Positions 55,701 through 64,000 of a stretch of 64,000 nt of DNA are shown piece by piece. The position numbers and the translations under genes were made by a program. This DNA comes from Takakia lepidozioides (taxonomy: Eukaryota; Streptophyta; Takakiopsida; Takakiales; Takakiaceae), in NCBI GenBank assembly GCA_030704615.1, contig CM060731.1, forward strand, positions 32,922,001 through 32,986,000. The letters are read 5' to 3'. The notes under the pieces were generated by a model that searched no databases, was not told the DNA's origin, and saw nothing but the letters and a program-made list of their open reading frames with translations. Numbering within the stretch: the stretch's first letter is position 1; every line of letters starts with the position of its first letter.

Positions 55701-57927
55701 TCACTAGACTATTTTGCAAGGCAATGAACAGTTTTGTGCCCTTTCTTGTGAGTCATGTATCTCACAAACACAGTATCAGGTTCTTTGCTATGCCTGGGAG
55801 ACTAATCTGCTTGTTATCTTTCAAACAGAATGAGACGCTTATTGCTATCAAAGCTCCACATGGCACCACTCTTGAGGTCCCTGACCCTGATGAGGTAGGC
55901 CATTAGTCACATCCTTCTGATAGATAATGTGAATGCCAATCACATATAACACGGCCGAAGTCTGTTTGTCTGTAATCTACTAGTCTGTTTCTTCCTTTCT
56001 GTGTACAGGGCATGTAGGTGGCAGACTCAGTAGTTTTGCAGAGTACCTGATAGGGTCTGGAAAGGTTGTTGCTTACTGACATGGTGAAATTTGGTTGCTT
56101 CAGGCAGTGGAGTACCCACAACGACGCTTCCAGATTCTGCTCCGCAGTACCATGGGCCCCATCGATGTTTACCTGGTCAGGTGTGTTTCTGTCTGTTAGA
56201 TGCAGAAGCATGCAGCACTTTTCCTCTTTGAGGTCACTTTGGAGGCAACAAGAGTCATTCTGTGCATGAGGATATTGTCTTCGGCAGATCCTGAAGAAGT
56301 GTGAAAGGATGTAACTTGCGTGCCTTGGATCTCTGGGCATGTGTATAGTGGTCGTGGTTCTTGCAGCTACTGCTTGGTGTGAACTGTGAACTCTCATCAG
56401 CATTAGTCAGATGATTAGTACTGTTCATTTGTTAAACCATCTGTTGTCCATGCAGTTTGAGCAGTGATTAAGTTACCATTGCATAATTGTCATTTTCAAT
56501 TGCCACATATACGTGATAAAGAACAGACTGCTTATTGCTTTGGGATGCTTATGGCAGTCGGTTTGAAGGGAAGTTTGAAGAGATGAATGCAGCTGAGATG
56601 CCAGTAGAGCTTCATCCAATGCCTCTGACGACAATGCTGTCTCCATCTGCCATGGCAATGGGTCATCATGACGGTGGCATGCCCATTGGACCTGAGGTGG
56701 GGCATCCCATGTCAGATCTGGGGCATCCTGGCAGTCATGACACAGCTTCTCCAAGCTCTGAACCCAGTAGCCCACAACATGATTTTGTGGGTGGAATTAT
56801 GAGAATTACACCTGCCGAAGTGAATGTGAGTGGATCCTACTTCTGTGTAAGGAATGTTGAGGAGGTTTCACACTATCATGTGGCTGGATGGTTGTGGGGG
56901 ATCCTCGGGTCCAGCTGTTTTAATGATAGTGTAGCAACTTGTCAATACTGCGATTCTAGTCTGTTCTGCCTTGTGCTTTCAGATGCATCCATACCAGGTG
57001 CTTGAATGAAAGCCTCTGTCATGATCGTGCTCATTTGTATTAATGCTTGGGACAGTGCTAGGCAGAGCACATTCACTGGCTTGTGCCTGTGAACATTTCT
57101 GTAGTGACACCTCAAAGGATTGTGCAATAGTTAGCTCTCATTGTGGTGCATTCACTATTGAAGTTCCTCTCTGCAGCTAAAGAACGCGCATTTGGTCTCC
57201 GCAGTTGGTCTTGACTGTCTAAGCCTTGAATGTGTGATTTCGTATTGTAGCAACATTTATTCACAGATCTCAGTGGGGTATTACTGCAGACGGATACGGA
57301 CTATTGGTTGCTGTCCGATGCAGGCGTTGGCATCACCGATATGTGGAGAAGTGATCGTATCCTTCTTATTCCACATGGATTGACGTCTTGTTTACTCCAG
57401 TCCTCTATTGAAAATGTATGTTTACTATGTGTATGCAGCTTGTATCAGTCCGATATCTTACTGTCTGTTTCCTTTGGATCTGTCCATCGTGGATATTCTG
57501 GGGGAGGGGAAGTTATGGAGCTAGAATCTGCCAATATTTTGCAAACCTGCATGAGCTACATCAAGTTGTGTGCCAAGCCTCATCTTTCAAGTGTAGTTGG
57601 CCAGGTGGGCCAAACGCACAATCACGTGCTAGGGGTTTTCCTTGTTCTATAGGCTTAAAAGGCATGTGAGTGAGTGAGTGAGTGAGAATGAGCAGTCTTG
57701 GAGTTGTGTGCTCCTTTTGTTCTTGCAGTCAGTTGGGTTCGTGAAAAAGAAGCACTTGCCATGTCTCCAGCATTTTGTAAGCCTTGACAGTTGACATCAA
57801 AGCTTCAAATGCCATGTGGGATGAGGTGGTGAGGCTTAATGCAGAGTTCGGAATTGGGGACATGGAGTCACCGCATCCCCACACTCCTCCATCTGGCAGT
57901 GCTCTCGAAGTGGACCCTGTGAGTTGA
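52742..57927 (+). CDS. E2F: E2F transcription factor (plant E2FA/B-type)
   Basis: E2F proteins pair with DP and bind TTTSSCGC sites to drive S-phase genes; retinoblastoma protein restrains them. Exons by splice site and phase: 52742-52928, 53902-53961, 54130-54215, 54461-54549, 54860-54914, 55170-55222, 55329-55379, 55580-55628, 55829-55894, 56104-56180, 56558-56825, 57290 to 57350 or 57356, and 57791-57927. They total 412 or 414 aa with consistent phase. The winged helix is [20 protein letters not shown] and [21 protein letters not shown] heptad dimerisation region ([18 protein letters not shown]) follows, then the marked box ([20 protein letters not shown]). The C-terminal part has [15 protein letters not shown], the plant retinoblastoma-binding/activation region. 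An optional short exon near 53845-53861 may be included. The start ATG directly follows an acceptor-like CCAG, so a longer N terminus is possible. Confidence 0.92.
57664..57690 (+). repeat. (GTGA)n microsatellite in an E2F intron
   Basis: About five units, in the last intron. Confidence 0.85.
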
Positions 57928-58148
57928 GCATTCTTCGGTGTTCTGGTCTGCTAGTTGGGCCCAACCGTCTGAAACCTGTGGATCCATCTGATGGTGTCTA
58001 TAGATGGTGGTGGCAAGCTTGTGGGTTGTTTTGCAGAGAATTTTGAAGTCAGTCTGATGCTGCTGCTGCACCAGTGAAGTGACCCAACTTTGTACATTAG
58101 AACAAGAGTTAAGCTTTGCTTGAGCAGTAGAGTGCTGCGTGTGCACTT

Positions 58149-58345
58149 TAGTCCCCAGGGCCTATATAGATTCTAAAGGTGCCAAAGGTGGTCCTCGTGA
58201 GTATTATTGCATCTTCCTGACTCTTGGGTATGAGCCTCTACACTAGTCCCCAGGGCCTATATAGATTCCAAAGGTGCCAAAGGTGCCAAAGGTGGTCCTC
58301 GTGAGCATTATTGCATCTTTCTGACTCTTGGGTATGAGCCTCTAC
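58149..58345 (+). repeat. tandem duplication, 95 and 102 bases
   Basis: Copies start with tagtccccagggcctatata at 58149 and 58244. They are nearly identical except that the second has one more gtgccaaag unit. They lie 220 bases after the E2F stop, probably in its 3' region. Confidence 0.9.
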
Positions 58346-59322
58346 GTTCCCAATCAATTTGTAACCATGGCATCACAGCAATCCTTGTGGCTATGGTGGT
58401 TCGTTGTAGCATTGAAATAAGTCTAGGGGAATTAGTTAAAATGAGAAGCGCACCCCTGTTGAATGCCAAAGATTTTGTGGTGGATGACAACATTGTCAAA
58501 CTCCAGCAAACATTTGGGAAGGACACATGGGACTAAACTGAGCAGCTCAATTTCTTTGTGAAACTCAACCCAATAATATAGCTGCAGTTTATCTTTCCTG
58601 TGGTCGAAGATCACAACGTTTCAGAAAGATTGCTTTGAGTGGCACTCTTTCTAGTCTCAGATATTTGCGGTGAACCTGTAAACAATACCAGTGACCGAGC
58701 AAGAATATGACAAGTTTCTAGTAGATCTGAAGTTCTAACTTCACAAAGGTTCCATTGATGATGTATTGTCAATTTGATGTATAAAAGGGCTTTTGTTCCT
58801 GGCAGTAAGCAAGCAAGTTTGTATTTGCCTGTTGCACAGATTAGTGGGAGAAAAAGGGATTCAATTTGGAGGAAAGGTATTTTGTTTGTGTAGTATGTAA
58901 ATTAGAACAGATCTATCACAAATCCAACATTGATTATACCTTTCTAAACTGACACTTTACCATCTCAATCTATTCATACCATATACTTGACTGTAATCGA
59001 ACTGATCATGTATGTTCAAGATTTCCAAACTGCAGGGCTTGTTGATCCAAGCAATCGTAATGGTGTCCACACATCATTTACTTGTACTCATCTACTGTCT
59101 CCATCCTTTTTGAAAAGATGATATGTAATTGTGGAGAATGGCGGTAAGGACCTTTTCTCCAACTTTCACATTTACAGATCAATTTTCTCAACCTTTTACA
59201 TTTACAGATCAATGAACCGGTGAAAATGTTTTTCTTTAAAAGCCTAATACACACTATCATCAGCTTCAAGTAAGCACCCTGGACTTCTCTGACAAAAATT
59301 ACATTGTACTGTTTGCAGTCTC
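58346..59322. other. spacer between convergent E2F and MSC-domain genes
   Basis: Holds the 3' untranslated regions of both genes and nothing else recognisable. Confidence 0.6.
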
Positions 59323-62045
59323 CTAGGAGGCGGTTGTACCAAAAATTGACTCTTGCTTGCTGACAAACACCCCACCTGCTTGTGACTGCTTTGATTTGGC
59401 CACATTAAATGAAACCCTATTGTGACCACTCCCCCTGGGAGCCGAAGGTGGGCCCGGAGCATGCAATGCACCTTCCACTGTTATCGTATACAGAGTGGAG
59501 AGAAAAGAACATGATAAGAGGAAAACCACCAAAACAACCTGTCAGTAGAGAATTACTCACAACTCACGATCTGAGCTGAATATAAACTTGTGATGAGAAG
59601 GAAAACATAGTGTACATACATGATGCAGTCCCGTGATCATACGGTGAATCGCCTTTCTAATGTAAGAAGCAAGGGAAATGCCTGAAAGCTTTTCCTGTTT
59701 TTGAGGGATGGGGGTTAGGAAAAAAAGGAAATGTTTTAGTATGAGGTCTCTCATTTCATGACCTCAGTCCCTCCCAGAGCCAACAATTACCTTGCCACTC
59801 CCAAACTATTTTGGACTCCCCCTTCACCATCTTGGGGTACTGATCAATCCGCGAGTCTTGTTGCACCATGGTCTCCACCTGAATGCATCCAACCATGCAC
59901 ATCCTGTTTGTGACTCAAACTTGAACCATCAAAAGTCCATATTACCAATCTGATGGCAATTGCTATCCAAAAGTACAGATTCCCAGGTTTACCCTCACCT
60001 GTTTCCATAGAGTAACCAACCTCCGTTCACTTGGCAGAAGCAGATGATCCCGTAGGCGAGATGCCACCACCCATTTGGCTTCTTCTATGCTCCCTGTTGC
60101 CTTCTGTGACAATACTTCACAAACCTGCAAGGATGCAGTTTTCAGTCGAAACTGGAATGGTGTTAGAGATCCCTAGTCCAAACAAGATTGTCTCATGCAT
60201 TCCCAAGACTGTCACCTACTACTAGATAAACAAAGGATTGATGGTCCCATAATACTTGACCTCCAGATAGAGTTGCTCGGCTCGTGCCCATTGTCTCTTA
60301 CGGCGCAAAAACTTCAGGACAGGGAACGCCACCATCACAACCTGTTGCAGTTGATGGAGGTCATGTCAAAAAGGGAAGAATTTGAGATTCCCCTGGCACG
60401 GACTGAATTTTCAATAAAATGACTCAATTTTCCTTCTGTAAGCTGACATCTTCTGTTGATGAATGATAGATGCTCCAGCAGCAGTCATGCACTTTGGTTG
60501 GAGGGTACTGCATTAAAGATTTTCCAGCAAGCACAAGAATTATGGACCAACATTACTCCCCTATGAAGGGTTTCCTGGAAACGAGCAAATGTCCATACCA
60601 AACATGGGGACAAAACATATCAAGAGAAGCAATGGAGGGAAGGAAAGCCAACCAGAAAACTGTAAAAGGAGAGACCCAAGAAGTTAGCCACGACCCACTC
60701 TCGAATGCGGCAACTGAACGGCTTGTAGTACTCTGCAACTTCACTGGGACAGAGGAACTCTCGCATCCTGGACAAGACATCAAAAGAATCTGCTTGGGTG
60801 TGATTCTAACCATTGCTTAATCTGCACAAGTAGTTCCACAAAGGAACTTAAATCAATGGATCTCCATAGCACGCGAATGCCTTGCAATGTCCCAGTATGA
60901 AGAGCTTAGGCTGAAAGATTTTGTACTTTTCTACAGCAAAATGCCAGTGAGGGTCCAAGGTGCAAACTCAAGAAGGTTTGTGTGGATGGCGAGTGTGTCT
61001 GAGGCCACAAGATCCAATGCTTTCTCTCTAGCCAGAGATAGCTTCTGAGCATCTAGACCCATCTTTGCTTCCATGCTAGGGTCCCAAAGCTCTTCTTCTG
61101 TCACCTGCACTCATTCCCCACTCCAAGCTATTGGATTCAGCTTGTGGTAACCCACATGCTCGATGAGGGACACTGAAAGCATGTCAATGGAAAAAGTGAC
61201 TGAAGTTGGCTAGGTTTGAAACGTGTACCCATCTGTTCCCGACGCCATCACATAGGGCACGGCCAGCAATCCGGCACACCTTATTCTGAATGAATTCTGC
61301 CTGCATGTCCATTCACTGAACATCAACTTTTGGACGTCGGGCGATCAAACAACTGCAAGCATAGCACAGTCTGCTAAATTCATCTGAAAGAAGAAATTAA
61401 TTAGTTCGAATGGGAAACTAGCATCCACTAAAGCTGGAGTCTCTGGCGATTTCACATATTGCTCAAACCGAGACCCAAAAAAACCCTCGTCCACGGTTGA
61501 TGAGGAATACCAGCTTTTGAGCATTTTGATCGATCTGCTTGTCGGATACACATAACTTGCCCTGGCGCTTGAATCCTGGCAAACATTCCAGCTTGCCATC
61601 ATAGCATACACCATTCTCCGGACATGGGATACAGTCATCTGCGGAAAACGTTCACATTCAGAACATTTTCGTCACTCCATATGAAGCATCCCTGCTGCGG
61701 CCACAAATCTAGTGGTACACGAAATTCACAACCCCGAGTGCTTTTCTTCACAAGAAAGATGAAGGAAATACCCGATGTAGGCTGCCCACTGTCACAGAAA
61801 GGTTTTCGAGCTTCCTTGATCCATCCAATGGATGCCAAGCTGGAAAAGTAGACAACAACTGCAACCACCAGAATTCCCACGACCTGCCACACCTGCTCTT
61901 TCCAAGTCAATGCACGCTCCTCCGACTGCGAGGCTCTGCCACGGCTCTTTTTGTGTCGGGGCTTGCCTACACTGGACGATCTCCCTGCTCGCTCCGATTT
62001 CACACCTGCATCGGTCTTCGCGCGCGGCGATGGCGGGAGGGGCAT
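59323..62045 (-). CDS. Man1-Src1p C-terminal (MSC) domain membrane protein
   Basis: This is a plant relative of inner-nuclear-membrane MAN1/Src1 proteins, by its MSC domain. Exons on the minus strand: 62045-61772, 61638-61511, 61300-61229, one starting at 61104, one starting at 60789, 60341-60261, 60124-59999, 59878-59791 and 59477-59323 (stop). The first exon has a basic Ser-rich head, a membrane span (VVGILVVAVVVYFSSLA) and KPFCDSG. The cysteine-rich MSC start reads CIPCPENGVCYDGKLECLPG. Then come VCRIAGRALCDGVGNRW, CPSEVAEYYKPFSCRIREW, LRRKRQWARAEQLYLE, VASRLRDHLLLPSERR and QDSRIDQYPKMVKGESKIVW. Joins 1-2, 2-3, 3-4, 6-7 and 8-9 agree in phase. The ends of the exons starting at 61104 and 60789, and the second membrane span near 60650-60600, are unresolved. 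Its role in plants is not established. Confidence 0.85.
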
Positions 62046-62711
62046 ACCGCAATCTCAGAACAAACTCTGAATCCCACAGCAACGATCGCAGCCTGTTATT
62101 CTCCACCTCCACAGCCTCACTCTGATTCGGTCTGCTCCTGCAACACAATGTAACAGCAAGGAGAAGGTGTAGCTTAACTTTTAAGTCCAGTGCGATTTAG
62201 GGTTTCCAAGGGTGGGTGTGTGAGGAGGCAAGCACGGGTGAGTTCTGCAAAGTAAGCAGCGTCAGCGCCCGGCCCGCCTATTCGCCCCCCATAAATTAGT
62301 GCGCACAAGGGCGCAGCAATTGGCATCGACCAATCGCATTGTTTTCCTTACTCATTAGTTTAAGGCAGGGAGCCTATCGCGCTCCCACTACTTATAGGAC
62401 GTAAAGGCAGAGTTTGTTACAAAAGATATGGGATTATTCCAACCCCCAAATATGCCTCAATTCCGCACACTAACCCTTCCTCTGTCGCCGTTTTTTGGCC
62501 CCCTCACACGAAAGTTGAGGAGGATTCCCATGCCCACAGATTGCTCCTTCGATTAATTAGCTGATGGTACACACGGTAGACAGTGAGGTTATTGTCTAAG
62601 GTTGGTGATCGTCTCGCACCTCCGTCGCTGCTTGGCAGAGGAGGGGGTGAGCTCGTGGGCTCGCGGACAGTCTTGGAGGAGGGGAGGAGGGGAGGAGGGG
62701 AGGAGGGAGGG
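62046..62711. promoter_or_regulatory. divergent intergenic region between MSC-domain gene and thioesterase
   Basis: About 670 bases separate two outward-facing start codons, so the promoters are probably shared or adjacent. It contains GC-rich DNA at 62260-62290 and a G-rich repeat at the right end. Confidence 0.6.
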
Positions 62712-62716
62712 ATGGG
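62676..62716 (+). repeat. GGAGG(GG) purine tract just before the thioesterase start
   Basis: Repeated gaggagg/ggaggg units with several G-runs of 3-4, reaching into the start codon context. It can in principle form a G-quadruplex on the sense strand. Confidence 0.8.
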
Positions 62717-63880
62717 ATCCTCAGGGGACTCGACAGTAATCGGTGAGGCGGGCCCAACGCCGCAGAAGTGGCTGCAAGGGTTGAAATCCAAAGTGGCTGT
62801 GGCGAAGCCGGAGTATGAATTCCTCGGCTTCCATGACACGCTGCTGCTCCAGGACATTGTGGTGCTGCTGTTTGAGCCCGGCCATCTCACCTTCACCATT
62901 CCCGTGACTGCCCGTCTCACTGTATGGGTTTCCTGATCCGTTGCTCCTTCCGTCCCCCTTCCATTATCGCTTAGTAGATGGGTGTTTGACCAGGTTTTCA
63001 GACTCATTTTCAGCTTGGTGCAGTGATGAGTTGCTAGGAATCGGAGGTAAATGTCTTGGACGTCTCGGGCTAATGTGCCATGAGACGTGCGTCTGCTCAG
63101 AAATAGTCTTGTTCTGTTGTTTGAGAAGCAGATAAGACGGATTGCGTCTGTGGAACAAAGTAATGGCTGGAGGACCTTATGGATCCGATCCAAACAAAGG
63201 GCTTCAAAGCTGTGTTGGGCCCTTGCAAAGATTTCCGTAGAGTGTCAAGTAATAGGTCAAGGTTGAGTGGAAATCTCAATGTAATACATCAAATCTAATC
63301 ATGTGAATGGCAGTAGTGGACTGTATACAGATAATTCTGACCTAGAAATGTGTCTGGCACCAATTTGTGATGTCTATCATCAGTTCTTAGACTGAAATCC
63401 CACCCCTGGTGAGAAGTCTTCTGTAACTCTAGCACAACTATTAGTATTTGTAGAGTGACCTGGTAGACAGACTTTTGTAATTACTAAGTTGAAATGTCAA
63501 ATCGGGGTCTCCTCAAGATCATATGACCTGTAAAGCTTGGCAGCAATGGATGATTTGCTCAGTGCGCAGGACAATATGAACTCATGCTTGCATTGTTGTG
63601 CATTGGCAGTTGAGGTGATGAGGAAGACCATGGAGATGTCAAATTGCACCGTGGTTGTCTTTCCCAAACATGTTTACACAAGCCCCACAGCGTGAATGCA
63701 TAACCTTGTGACATGATGGGGCTGCTGGTGCAGAACAAGTATAACACGTTGCATGGAGGTGCCATAGCCTCGCTGGTTGACATGTCTGGAGCATTTGCAA
63801 TGACCAGTGCCATTGGTCGCGGGATAAAAGGAGTGACAACAGACATCACCATTTCCTATATATCCGCAGCTCCACTCAAT
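62712..63880 (+). CDS. hotdog-fold acyl-CoA thioesterase, ACOT13-like, cut by window end
   Basis: It would hydrolyse acyl-CoA esters. The 4HBT/hotdog fold is seen in two exons: 62712-62921 (70 codons) and 63734-63880 (49 codons), both in phase 0 with GT donors. Exon 1 ends LLFEPGHLTFTIPVTARLT, the first beta strands of ACOT13-type proteins. Exon 2 has NTLHGGAIASLVDMSGAFAM (central helix with the HGG turn and the catalytic-type Asp) and then GIKGVTTDITISYISAA. One or more C-terminal exons lie beyond 63880, partly or wholly outside the window. The ATG at 62712 follows the purine tract; an in-frame ATG-less extension upstream is open but Gly/Arg-rich and unlikely to be coding. No targeting peptide is obvious. 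Confidence 0.85.
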
Positions 63881-64000
63881 GTGGGTCCCTCTGCCCACTG
63901 TTCTACTTGGTGTGTGGTGTCAAAGAAGTGGGGAAGTTCATCTAGAGAAAACACCGAAACAGGATTTGTAGTGGTTGTCTTAGATTGGGGGAAAGTCATT
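63881..64000 (+). other. thioesterase intron or next exon, incomplete
   Basis: Sequence after the donor AAT/GTGGGT. No continuing hotdog exon is identifiable before the window ends. Confidence 0.5.

Overview
This is nuclear DNA of a land plant. The genes are intron-rich, with GT-AG introns of roughly 80 to 900 bases. They encode plant-type proteins: a plastid-targeted SecY, a PLS-class DYW pentatricopeptide (PPR) protein and a plant E2F factor. Most of the space between genes is decayed retroelements (L1-like LINEs, Copia, Ty3/gypsy, SINEs, hAT-type MITEs). The many-copied DYW PPR style, the internal repeat amplification in the PPR gene and the LINE-rich intergenic DNA suggest a seed-free vascular plant, perhaps a fern. 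That placement is inference; nothing here names the species.

Layout. 1-2.0 kb: L1-like LINE, minus strand, cut by the window edge. 2.4-6.9 kb: Copia element, minus strand, with both LTRs but without the reverse transcriptase core. 7.4-11.4 kb: SCY2 (plastid SecY2), plus strand, eight exons whose phases all fit (569 aa). 11.5-12.7 kb: 3' part of a second LINE family. 12.7-21 kb: mostly unassigned DNA with a tandem palindrome and a perfect-looking 200-base foldback. 21-22.7 kb: broken Copia with a LINE 3' end inserted in it. 23.2-27.1 kb: the most notable locus, a minus-strand gene joining two OSB-type PDF motifs to a PPR-DYW protein. 27.4-35 kb: a MITE, a dead receptor-kinase fragment, an interstitial telomere-like tract and a single-exon gamma carbonic anhydrase relic. 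35.3-38.1 kb: Ty3/gypsy remnant whose integrase ends in a PHD finger, followed by tandem LTR sequence. 38.9-50 kb: heat-shock-element-like sites, a SINE split by a MITE, a second MITE, two LINEs and a 3.6-kb inverted-repeat structure. 50.7-57.9 kb: E2F gene. 59.3-62.0 kb: Man1-Src1p C-terminal (MSC) domain membrane protein, minus strand, convergent with E2F. 62.7 kb to the end: hotdog thioesterase (ACOT13-like), divergent from the MSC gene and cut by the window edge.

How the genes relate. There are five credible host genes. SCY2 (plastid translocon) and the PDF-PPR-DYW protein (organelle RNA processing) both serve organelles. E2F acts in cell-cycle transcription and has a good E2F site in its own leader. 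The MSC-domain gene and the thioesterase share a roughly 670-bp divergent intergenic region. Exon coordinates were built by hand from splice sites and reading phase; the joins left unresolved are named in the entries.
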